A stretch of DNA of 64,000 nucleotides from SAR86 cluster bacterium (GTDB lineage Bacteria > Pseudomonadota > Gammaproteobacteria > Magnimaribacterales > D2472), in contig CP097973.1 of NCBI GenBank assembly GCA_023703655.1, positions 924,170 to 988,169 on the forward strand, given 5' to 3'. This document shows, in pieces, positions 46,580 through 54,404 of the stretch (positions are counted from its first letter, which is position 1; every line of letters starts with the position of its first letter). The notes under the pieces were generated by a model, which saw only the letters and a program-made list of their open reading frames with translations, searched no databases and was not told where the DNA came from. Made by a program: the position numbers and the translations under genes.

Positions 46580-47623
46580 TTATTTGTGGACTAGCGTTGC
46601 TCTTCCGATAATTTTGCCATCTTTTAGGTCTTGTAAAGTCTGGGATGCCTGAGAAGCATCTCTAACCTGAACAGGGATAGGATCAATTTTATTTTCTCTA
46701 ACTAACTTCATTAATTCGCTCATATCGCCTGGGCTGCCAACATAGGAACCTTGGATGCCTCTTTCCATGATTGGAATTAATGGTAGTGGCAATTTTAGTT
46801 CGCCTCCATACAACCCGACAATGACATATTTACCACCTTTTGCTAATAAATTTATGGCAAAATTTACTGAAAGCTCAGAGCCAACAAAATCTATTGCATT
46901 CAGTGCCCCACCACCTGTGTACTCGATAATTTCTTGCATGGCATCTGGTTTAGTTGAATTAAAAACTGCAGATGCTCCATTTTCTTTTGCGGCATCAAGC
47001 TTCACATCATCAATGTCAATAACAATTGGATTACAATTAAATGCTGATTTTGCAATTTGAAGGGCCATCATACCCACGCCACCAGCTCCTATTATAATTA
47101 CCTTATTATCTGATGAATAAGGCGCTCCTTTTTTAAGTGCACTGTAGGCTGTCAGACCTGAACATGCAAAACTACCGGCAAGATTTGAATCTGTAGTACC
47201 AGCATCATGTAAATATCTTTCATGTGGAACTAAAACATGATCACCGAAACCACCTGAATCCTGTAAACCAATAATTTGAGATAAGTTACAAAGATGTTCA
47301 TCTCCATTTTTACATATTTCACACTCTCCACAACCAATCCATGGATAAACAACAAATTTTTTACCTGTTTCAACATTTGATTCGTCGCCTGTTGCTACTA
47401 CTTCACCAAAAATTTCATGGCCCAGTGTATACGGAAGTGGAACAGGCAATTCAAGCATATTGCCTCCACCCAAATCAAAACCACCATCATGAAAATGAAT
47501 ATCTGAGTGACAAACTCCGCAACTAATTGTCTTTAGAAGCACCTGAGTACCTGATGGCTGAGGTGTTTCAAGCTCATTACATACTAGAGGTTTTCCTGGT
47601 TGAATAACTTGATAAGCTTTCAT
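46580..47623 (-). CDS. Zinc-dependent alcohol dehydrogenase
   Basis: A 347-residue medium-chain dehydrogenase. The catalytic zinc site is in CGVCHSDIHFHDGG (Cys36) and LGHEIFGEV; the structural zinc site has four cysteines in CGECEICKNGDEHLC. The Rossmann motif is IGAGGVGMMALQIA (about residue 176), with VIDIDDVKLDAAK afterwards, suggesting NAD preference. It probably oxidises a primary or aryl alcohol; the substrate is unknown. It is divergent from the acyl-CoA dehydrogenase pair, so the two sides may form one catabolic locus. Confidence 0.9.
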   Translation of the reverse strand: MKAYQVIQPGKPLVCNELETPQPSGTQVLLKTISCGVCHSDIHFHDGGFDLGGGNMLELPVPLPYTLGHEIFGEVVATGDESNVETGKKFVVYPWIGCGECEICKNGDEHLCNLSQIIGLQDSGGFGDHVLVPHERYLHDAGTTDSNLAGSFACSGLTAYSALKKGAPYSSDNKVIIIGAGGVGMMALQIAKSAFNCNPIVIDIDDVKLDAAKENGASAVFNSTKPDAMQEIIEYTGGGALNAIDFVGSELSVNFAINLLAKGGKYVIVGLYGGELKLPLPLIPIMERGIQGSYVGSPGDMSELMKLVRENKIDPIPVQVRDASQASQTLQDLKDGKIIGRATLVHK

Positions 47624-47698
47624 AAATATTCCTCAAAATCAATTTATATGATTTATAATATTATTTTATTTACCAAAATCAAAACCCTGGAACAACTT

Positions 47699-48883
47699 AT
47701 GAGTGATTTAAAAGCCTTTAGAGATGAAGTTAAAGATTGGTTAGAGCAAAATTGTCCGCCAACAATGAGGACTCCCCTTGTTGCAGATGAAGAAGTTTGG
47801 GGTGGAAGAAATGCTAAATACAAAAATCCTGAGTCAAAATTATGGCTTAAAAGAATGGGCGAAAAAGGCTGGACTGCGCCAGCCATTCCAAAAGAATATG
47901 GTGGCGGTGGATTAGACCGTGATCAAATAAAAGTATTAAATGAAGAGCTCTTTGCAATTGGAGCAAGACCCCCTCTGAACAGTTTTGGAATTTGGATGTT
48001 AGCTCCTGTGATTATTGAATATGGAAATGAAGTACAGAAACTCGAACATATTCCTAAAATCATCAAGGGAGAAATTAGGTGGTGCCAAGGCTATTCAGAG
48101 CCAGGATCTGGTTCAGATCTAGCATCATTGTCAACAAAAGCTGAAGATATGGGAGATCACTATTTAGTGAATGGTCAAAAAGTCTGGACGTCTTATGCAG
48201 ACAAAGCAGACTGGATTTTTGCTCTTGTAAGAACTGGGCCAAAAGAACCTAAACACACAGGAATTAGTTTCTTATTAATTGATATGGCTGATCCTGGTGT
48301 AACAACAAAAAAGATAACGCTTATCAGTGGAAAATCACCTTTTTGTGAGACATTTTTTGATAATGTTAAAGTGCCAAAAGAGAATCTAATTGGAGAAGAA
48401 AATCAAGGCTGGACGATTGCAAAAAAACTTCTGCAACACGAAAGGAATTTCATTTCAAACTTTGGCTTAGCTGGTGGCGGTGGATCAGGCACCAAAGGAA
48501 TTGTTGGAATTGCAAAAAAATATTTAGGGGAAGAAAATGGGATGATTGCTGATTCGGATTTTCGTGCAGCAGTTACCAAGCATAAAATGAAGGAACATGC
48601 TTTTGGTCTTACACTGCAAAGAGCTAATGATGAAGGTGCAAAAGCTTCAGCAGCATCTTCAATATTTAAATTTTATGGAACAGAACATAACAAGGAAAGA
48701 TATGAACTTATGATTTCTGCACTTGGAAATAAAGGTGTTGTTTGGTCTGGTGATCAAGCCGATGATAATGAAAAGGATATAACAAGAGCTTGGTTACGTA
48801 CAAAAGCTAATTCCATTGAGGGTGGTACATCTGAAGTTCAACTCAATGTAATAGCTAAAAGAGTCCTAGATTTACCGACCTAA
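47699..48883 (+). CDS. Acyl-CoA dehydrogenase (first of a pair)
   Basis: About 394 residues from the ATG at 47699 (MSDLKAFRDEVKDWLEQN), which starts the family domain; the frame upstream is not conserved. It is an FAD enzyme: helical N-domain (WTAPAIPKEYGGGGLD), FAD/substrate strand motif WCQGYSEPGSGSDLASL, VNGQKVWTSYADKADWIFALVRT and the C-terminal SIEGGTSEVQLNVIAKRVLDLP. It is followed after 2 bases by a second, divergent acyl-CoA dehydrogenase; such tandem pairs often form heteromeric enzymes. The substrate chain is unknown. Confidence 0.94.
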   Translation: MSDLKAFRDEVKDWLEQNCPPTMRTPLVADEEVWGGRNAKYKNPESKLWLKRMGEKGWTAPAIPKEYGGGGLDRDQIKVLNEELFAIGARPPLNSFGIWMLAPVIIEYGNEVQKLEHIPKIIKGEIRWCQGYSEPGSGSDLASLSTKAEDMGDHYLVNGQKVWTSYADKADWIFALVRTGPKEPKHTGISFLLIDMADPGVTTKKITLISGKSPFCETFFDNVKVPKENLIGEENQGWTIAKKLLQHERNFISNFGLAGGGGSGTKGIVGIAKKYLGEENGMIADSDFRAAVTKHKMKEHAFGLTLQRANDEGAKASAASSIFKFYGTEHNKERYELMISALGNKGVVWSGDQADDNEKDITRAWLRTKANSIEGGTSEVQLNVIAKRVLDLPT

Positions 48884-48885
48884 GT

Positions 48886-50025
48886 ATGAAGTTAGTACTC
48901 TCTGAAGAACAAGAATACTTGCGAGAAACAGCTTCAAATTTTGCCAAAGAAAAAACTCCAGTCTCTCATTTAAGGTCATTGCGTGATTCTGAAGATGCTA
49001 ATTGCTGGGATAAAAAAATTTGGGATGAAATGGTATCACTTGGTTGGTCAGGAATTCTAATACCAGAACAATTTGGGGGCTCCGACTTTGGCCTAACTGG
49101 AATAAGTGTTATCTTGCAAGAACTTGGACGGACTCTATCTCCCTCACCATTATTTGCAACATCAGTACTTGGAGTAACAGCAATAAACCAGCTTGGCAAA
49201 GAGGATCAAAAAAAAGATTTCCTTGGTAAAATAGCTAAGGGTGAAATTACTTGCTGTTTGGCTGTTGACGAGGGAACACACCACAATCTTTCGAACGTAG
49301 AACTCTCAGCGAAAAAAACCAAAGACGGTTGGATTTTAAACGGCAGTAAGGTTTTTGTAATTGATGGAGCAAGTGCTGATGTTGCTATAATTATTGCAAG
49401 AACATCTGGCATTAAAGGGGATCTGCAAGGCCTCACAGCTTTCATTACAGATACTAAAGCTAAAGGAATTTCTATAAAAAAAGTTCCAACTGCAGACTCA
49501 AGAAATTATGCTAATTTTGAAATTAAAGACTTGAATTTAACTAGTGATGATTTACTCGGGAATGTTGATGATGCATCTGATTCCATACAGAAAGTTCTTG
49601 ATTTTGGTAGAATTGCCCTTGCTGCAGAGATGCTTGGGAATACTCAAGAAGCTTTTGATGTAACAATTCAATATCTGAAAGATAGAAAACAATTTGGTGT
49701 GCCAATTGGTTCATTTCAGGCTTTACAACATAGGGCTGCAAAAATGTTTTGTGAAATTGAGTTAACTAAATCAGCTGTTATGGCCGCAATGAATGCTGCA
49801 GATGAAAGCTCTAATCAAATGGAAAGATTATCATCACTTGCTAAATACCAAGCCGGTCAAACACTTCACCTTGTTAGTAATGAATCCATTCAAATGCACG
49901 GTGGTATAGGTGTTACAGATGAATATGACATAGGTTTTTATCTTAAACGGGCTAGAGTTGCAGAACAGATATTCGGAAATACATCATTTCACCAGTCAAG
50001 ATATTCAGATATAAGCGGTTATTAA
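48886..50025 (+). CDS. Acyl-CoA dehydrogenase (second of a pair)
   Basis: A 379-residue acyl-CoA dehydrogenase. It has SEEQEYLRETASNFAKEKTP at the N-terminus, WSGILIPEQFGGSDFGLTGI, a middle domain in which the usual SEPGSGSD-type motif is replaced by AVDEGTHHNLSNVEL, and QYLKDRKQFGVPIGSFQALQHRAA with the QMHGGIGVTDEYDIGFYLKRA C-terminal FAD motif. The loss of the SGSD-type motif, beside an intact partner gene, suggests a heteromeric alpha2beta2-type enzyme in which the two chains share the active sites. It is cotranscribed with its partner and followed immediately by mazG. Confidence 0.93.
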   Translation: MKLVLSEEQEYLRETASNFAKEKTPVSHLRSLRDSEDANCWDKKIWDEMVSLGWSGILIPEQFGGSDFGLTGISVILQELGRTLSPSPLFATSVLGVTAINQLGKEDQKKDFLGKIAKGEITCCLAVDEGTHHNLSNVELSAKKTKDGWILNGSKVFVIDGASADVAIIIARTSGIKGDLQGLTAFITDTKAKGISIKKVPTADSRNYANFEIKDLNLTSDDLLGNVDDASDSIQKVLDFGRIALAAEMLGNTQEAFDVTIQYLKDRKQFGVPIGSFQALQHRAAKMFCEIELTKSAVMAAMNAADESSNQMERLSSLAKYQAGQTLHLVSNESIQMHGGIGVTDEYDIGFYLKRARVAEQIFGNTSFHQSRYSDISGY

Positions 50026-50026
50026 A

Positions 50027-50812
50027 TTGTCTGAAATTGATAAGACACTTCAAATTATGGAGCAACTAAGAGATCCAGATAGTGGGTGTCCTTGGGATAT
50101 AAAACAAACACATTCAAGCATTGCAAAATGTTCCATAGAAGAATCATATGAATTAATATCATCCATTATTAAAAATGATCCAGAGGGAATCAAAGAAGAG
50201 CTTGGCGATTTGCTTCTGCAAGTAATTTTCCATTCTCAGATAGCAAATGAAAAAGGGAATTTTAACTTTAATGATGTTGTAAAAGGATTAAACAATAAAT
50301 TAGTTAGGCGACATCCTCACGTATTTGACGAAAAAATAAAGAAGAAAAAAATAACAGCGGCTGAACAGGAGCTTGTCTGGGATACTATCAAAAGGAATGA
50401 AAAAGATACTAACCAAACAGATATTTTTTCAGATTTAAACGACTCTCTGCCCCCATCAAAGAAAGCAATTGTTATTCAAAACATTGCCAAGACATTTGAT
50501 TTTGATTGGGAATCGAAAGATCAAGTGATTTGCAAAATAAAAGAGGAAATAGACGAGTTAGAAGATTCTTTTGAGGACAAAGATAAAACCCTTGAAGAGT
50601 TTGGAGATATCTTATTTTCAGTAACAAATTTAGCTAGACACTTGAATATTGATCCTGAGACAGCAATTGAATATGCAAATAAAAAGTTTATGGATCGTTT
50701 TACACAACTATTGGATTTATTTGCTAAAAAGTCTATAGATATGAAAAATGCTAATATGGAACAGCTTAATGATGCATGGGAAGAGGTAAAAAAGAGTGAG
50801 GTTGATCTATAA
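50027..50812 (+). CDS. mazG: Nucleoside triphosphate pyrophosphohydrolase MazG
   Basis: A 261-residue protein with two MazG domains, like E. coli MazG (263). The first has RDPDSGCPWDIKQTHSSI and the EESYELISSI / EELGDLLLQVIFHSQIA acidic motifs that bind Mg2+; the second has KEEIDELEDSF and EEFGDILFSVTNLARHL. It hydrolyses NTPs to NMP and PPi, cleaning non-canonical nucleotides. The start is TTG at 50027 (read MSEIDKTLQIMEQLRD), one base after the preceding stop codon. It overlaps the acyltransferase gene by 17 bases. Confidence 0.95.
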   Translation: MSEIDKTLQIMEQLRDPDSGCPWDIKQTHSSIAKCSIEESYELISSIIKNDPEGIKEELGDLLLQVIFHSQIANEKGNFNFNDVVKGLNNKLVRRHPHVFDEKIKKKKITAAEQELVWDTIKRNEKDTNQTDIFSDLNDSLPPSKKAIVIQNIAKTFDFDWESKDQVICKIKEEIDELEDSFEDKDKTLEEFGDILFSVTNLARHLNIDPETAIEYANKKFMDRFTQLLDLFAKKSIDMKNANMEQLNDAWEEVKKSEVDL

Positions 50813-51677
50813 GAATTGTATTGGAGTATTAACTTCAGCTTCTATATTTTCAATACTGACTGTTGCCTCCATCATTTTGGTATTTATAAGTCTGCCAAGA
50901 ATTCTGCCAATAAAAGCTGTTAAAAATTTCGTTACAGCGATTTCCAACGAGTTTGGTAATTTTGTTGTTTTGAGCCTAAAAATTACATTACACCTTCTTC
51001 ATAGACCAAATTGGGAAGTAGAATTCCCATCTGAAATTAGTAAATACAATTGGTATCTTGGTATGAGTAATCATATGTCTTGGTCAGATATATTTATTTT
51101 ACTTTTTATCTCCAATGGAAAGATCCCACTATTAAAGTTTTTTATGAAAAAAGAGTTGAAATGGATTCCCATTGTTTATCTTATCCACAGAACTATTGAT
51201 ATGCCATTTGTTAACAGACATACCAAAGAAGAGATTCAAGATAATCCTAAATTAAAGAAGATTGATTTTGAAAATTCAAGAATTGCTGCAAAAAAATTTT
51301 CAAGATATCCCTCTACCGCATTTAGTTTTGCAGAGGGAACAAGATATTCAAATGAAAAACATGAAGCTCAATCATCTCCATATAAGAATTTGTTAATTCC
51401 AAAAATCGGTGCCCTTGCAACTGCTTTAAACGGAATGCCAGAGGTAGATACAATTTTAGATTTTACAATCATATATAAATCAAAAAAAAGGTCTGCATGG
51501 GCTTATGCTTGTGGAGAAATGAAAGATGCAAAAATTATAATTAAAAGCTACCCTATTCCCTATATACTCAAAAACAAAGGTTTTGATGAGCAAGCTCAAT
51601 ATCAAGAGGATTTTAAGAATTTTATCGAGGACATCTGGAGAAAAAAGGAACAAATCATAAAACAATCAAAGTTCTAG
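50796..51677 (+). CDS. PlsC-type lysophospholipid acyltransferase, YihG-like
   Basis: A 293-residue membrane acyltransferase. One or two N-terminal hydrophobic segments (ILTVASIILVFISLPRILP) precede the acyltransferase domain with the catalytic H-x4-D motif in MSNHMSWSDIF, the phosphate-site FAEGTRYSNEKHE and later PKIGALATALNGM. The layout fits YihG/YihC-like proteins that acylate lysophosphatidic acid or similar. The start is GTG at 50796, overlapping mazG; TTG at 50802 is also possible. It overlaps the RraA-like gene convergently by 12 bases. Confidence 0.88.
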   Translation: MRLIYKNCIGVLTSASIFSILTVASIILVFISLPRILPIKAVKNFVTAISNEFGNFVVLSLKITLHLLHRPNWEVEFPSEISKYNWYLGMSNHMSWSDIFILLFISNGKIPLLKFFMKKELKWIPIVYLIHRTIDMPFVNRHTKEEIQDNPKLKKIDFENSRIAAKKFSRYPSTAFSFAEGTRYSNEKHEAQSSPYKNLLIPKIGALATALNGMPEVDTILDFTIIYKSKKRSAWAYACGEMKDAKIIIKSYPIPYILKNKGFDEQAQYQEDFKNFIEDIWRKKEQIIKQSKF

Positions 51678-52142
51678 TTTTTTTCGGCTGATACCCCAAG
51701 TTATTTTGTCTGCATACAACCAATAACCTGGTTTAAAAATTAATCCTCCAAATGATATGAGAATATCCCTTCTACCGATATTATTTTTCTTTGTTTTTTT
51801 GAATACTTCTCCTTTTGCTAAAATCTTAATATTTAGTTTATTTATTTCATCTGCATCGCGAATAAATCCATTTAAAACAATTCCTTGCCAATTGTTTTCA
51901 ATTGCCATCGAGGCGATTTCATCTCCAACGATTGATTCATGAGTAACACCATTTGCGTCAATAACTAATATTTTATTTTTACCATCTTCTGATAAAGCTT
52001 CTTTTATTATTGAATTATCATCTCCACAAAATGCTGTAGAAATTTCTCCACTAATACTATTCTTGTTTCCAAAAGATAATAATCTCATATATGAGACTTT
52101 TAACTCTCTTGGAAATTTATCTGAAAGATCAGCAAGATTCAT
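51666..52142 (-). CDS. RraA family protein
   Basis: A 158-residue RraA-like protein. Family motifs are FCGDDNSIIKEAL, ILVIDANGVTHESIVGDEIASMAIENNWQG (split here: VIDANG, then GDEIA) and VLNGFIRDADEI. In E. coli RraA inhibits RNase E, while many relatives are metal-dependent 4-hydroxy-4-methyl-2-oxoglutarate or oxaloacetate aldolases. Here the length and the GIVLNGFIRD pattern fit the proteobacterial RraA side, but which activity it has cannot be decided. It overlaps the LLM oxidoreductase gene by 4 bases. Confidence 0.88.
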   Translation of the reverse strand: MNLADLSDKFPRELKVSYMRLLSFGNKNSISGEISTAFCGDDNSIIKEALSEDGKNKILVIDANGVTHESIVGDEIASMAIENNWQGIVLNGFIRDADEINKLNIKILAKGEVFKKTKKNNIGRRDILISFGGLIFKPGYWLYADKITWGISRKKLEL

Positions 52143-53143
52143 GCTTTTTTTAAAAGTTTTAAAATCTTACTTTGATGCTCAAGATCTGTGTTAAAAAAAG
52201 TTGGGGCGATTCGATCTGCGAATTCTTTATATCTTTGTTGTAATGTTTTTGTAACCTCTTCAGCATTTCCAACTACTCCAACAGTTTCTAAAATTTCGTC
52301 ACTGATTAGTGTTGGCATATCATTCCAGCTACCTTTTTTTGATAGACGATTTAATTCAAAATGAATATGCTCCCATCCATGTTGCTCTAATACTATTTTA
52401 TATGCCGGTGTTGATCCATAGAAAGCTATTTGGGATCTTAGACCATTTATAGCCTGGTCCAAAGAATCTTGATCATCTGATGATGCAATCATTACTCCAA
52501 CTGATATTTCAAAACCATCATTCAAAGAGTTAAGATTGCCTTTTTTTACAGATGGTAATGTAATATTTTTCATTGACTGAGCTGTATGAAATGGATGCAC
52601 CATTAAACCATCTGCAACTTCGCCAGCAACTTGGGTCATAACTGGTCCAACACCTGCTAAATAGATCTTTGGTAATCCAAAATCAGCTTTTCCAGGATTA
52701 AAAAATGGTGTCATCAATGTATGATTATAAAATTCACCTTTAAAATCTAATTTGGTCCCATTTTCCCAAGCCTCCCAAATAGCTTTAATTGCTAGCACCA
52801 TTTCTTTCATTCTCTTTGCCGGACTTGACCATGGCATTGAAAATCGTCTTTCAATGTGTGGCTTAATCTGTGAACCCAAGCCTAATATAAATCTTCCCTC
52901 AGATAATAATTGAAGATCGTAAGCAATGTTTGCCAAAATCATTGGATTTCTTGCAAAAGCTACAGCAATGGATGTGATTAATTGGATTTTCTTTGTGTTG
53001 AAGGCTGCAATTGAGAGAGGTAAAAAGGGATCGTGTGGACCTTCGAAAGTAAAAAGCCCGTCATAACCAAAATCTTCAATATCTTTTGATATTGAAGAGG
53101 CGTCTTTTGGGTTTCTTGTAATTATTGGAGCATCAAATTTCAT
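52139..53143 (-). CDS. LLM-class (luciferase-like) F420-dependent-type oxidoreductase
   Basis: A 334-residue TIM-barrel protein of the luciferase-like monooxygenase superfamily. Visible regions are GYDGLFTFEGPHDPFLPLSIAA (split: GYDGLFTFEG), AFARNPMILANIAYDLQLLSEGRFILGLGSQ and IYLAGVGPVMTQVAGEVADGLM. The latter two, and overall order, resemble the TIGR03617-type F420-dependent family, though F420 or FMN use cannot be told from sequence here. The substrate is unknown. It is divergent from the nitronate monooxygenase gene across a 93-base gap. Confidence 0.87.
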   Translation of the reverse strand: MKFDAPIITRNPKDASSISKDIEDFGYDGLFTFEGPHDPFLPLSIAAFNTKKIQLITSIAVAFARNPMILANIAYDLQLLSEGRFILGLGSQIKPHIERRFSMPWSSPAKRMKEMVLAIKAIWEAWENGTKLDFKGEFYNHTLMTPFFNPGKADFGLPKIYLAGVGPVMTQVAGEVADGLMVHPFHTAQSMKNITLPSVKKGNLNSLNDGFEISVGVMIASSDDQDSLDQAINGLRSQIAFYGSTPAYKIVLEQHGWEHIHFELNRLSKKGSWNDMPTLISDEILETVGVVGNAEEVTKTLQQRYKEFADRIAPTFFNTDLEHQSKILKLLKKA

Positions 53144-53198
53144 GGATACTTATTTATGCAATTAAGTTAATATACATTTGAAGATAATACTTAAATAA

Positions 53199-53204
53199 TA
53201 TAAT
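53199..53204 (+). promoter_or_regulatory. Possible -10 box before the nitronate monooxygenase gene
   Basis: TATAAT lies 33 bases upstream of the ATG at 53237, with a weak -35-like TTGAAG at 53178-53183 (15-base spacing). A good ribosome-binding site, AAGGGAG, follows at 53226-53232. The site is in one of the longer gaps, between divergent genes, but the -35 and spacing are poor. Confidence 0.33.
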
Positions 53205-53236
53205 TTTAGCTTTTTTTTAATGTTCAAGGGAGTTTT

Positions 53237-54370
53237 ATGAATTCAAAAATTTGTGATTTGTTAGGTATAGAGTTTCCACTTGTAGCTTTTAGTCATTGCA
53301 AAGATGTTGTTGCACAAGTATCTAAAGCTGGTGGCATGGGCGTACTTGGAGCAGTGGGAATGACACCAGAAATGCTTGAAAATGATCTTAAATGGATAGA
53401 TGAGAATGTTAATGGCATGCCATATGGCGTAGATGTACTGATTCCAAACAAGTTTGAAGGCAAAGGAGAAGGTTTAAATCCTGAAGATTGGGCGAATATG
53501 ATTCCTCAAGAATACAGAGATTTTCGTGCAGATGTACTCAATAAATATAAATTAGATGGAGAGTCTCTAAGAGAGCAAACTACTCAGAAATCAGGTTTTG
53601 GGAAAAATCTTGGTGAAGACGGTGCGCAAAAACTTTTAGACGTAGCTTTTTCTCATCCAATTAAATTGATAGCTAATGCTCTAGGAGTGCCACCAAAATG
53701 GATGCTGGAAATGGGTAAAAAGAATAATGTTCCAGTAGCTGCATTGGTTGGAGCAAAGGAGCATGCGATACGTCAGGTTCAAGCAGGAGTGGATTTATTA
53801 GTAGTCTCAGGGACTGAAGGCGGCGGGCATGTAGGTAGTGTATCTGGATTGGTACTTGTGCCTGAAATTCATAAAGCTATTCAACCAATTTCTGATATTC
53901 CCATTTTGGCTGCTGGAGGTATTGCGACAGGCCATCAGATGGCTGGTGTAATGGCTATGGGTGCTTCGGGTGTTTGGTGCGCATCAGTTTTCCTCCCTAC
54001 TAGTGAAGCAGAAACATCTCCAACTGTTAAAGAGAAAATGATTAATGCTACCTCTAGCCAAACAGTAAGATCCAGGAGTAGAACTGGTAAACATTCGCGT
54101 CAATTAAGATCGGGCTGGACAGATGCATGGGAATCTAAAGATGCTCCAGAACCTCTTCCAATGCCATTGCAAACAATGGTTGGAGAACCAGCATTAGATA
54201 TTATTGATAAAGCAGCTGAAAATGGTCATCAGGGAGCAAAAGAACTTGCAACATATTGGGTTGGGCAAGGAATTGGTTTAGTAGATGAAACTATTAGTGC
54301 TGGACAAACCGTTCAAAAATTCAAAGAAGAATTTTTAGATGCTTTAGACAGAATGCAAAATGTAATCTGA
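53237..54370 (+). CDS. Nitronate monooxygenase family protein
   Basis: A 377-residue FMN-binding TIM barrel of the nitronate monooxygenase/2-nitropropane dioxygenase family. It has FPLVAFSHCKDVVAQVSKAGG at the start, LLVVSGTEGGGHVGSVSGLVLVP (catalytic-loop region, split: GTEGGGHVGS), PILAAGGIATGHQMAGVMAMGA for FMN phosphate binding and GVWCASVFLPTSEA. Family members oxidise alkyl nitronates such as propionate 3-nitronate, or act as enoyl reductases; the exact substrate is unknown. AAGGGAG precedes the ATG by 4 bases. The GH3 gene follows after 34 bases. Confidence 0.88.
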   Translation: MNSKICDLLGIEFPLVAFSHCKDVVAQVSKAGGMGVLGAVGMTPEMLENDLKWIDENVNGMPYGVDVLIPNKFEGKGEGLNPEDWANMIPQEYRDFRADVLNKYKLDGESLREQTTQKSGFGKNLGEDGAQKLLDVAFSHPIKLIANALGVPPKWMLEMGKKNNVPVAALVGAKEHAIRQVQAGVDLLVVSGTEGGGHVGSVSGLVLVPEIHKAIQPISDIPILAAGGIATGHQMAGVMAMGASGVWCASVFLPTSEAETSPTVKEKMINATSSQTVRSRSRTGKHSRQLRSGWTDAWESKDAPEPLPMPLQTMVGEPALDIIDKAAENGHQGAKELATYWVGQGIGLVDETISAGQTVQKFKEEFLDALDRMQNVI

Positions 54371-54404
54371 AGAGTGTTATTACCTCTGAAGTTTAGAACA
54401 GATT

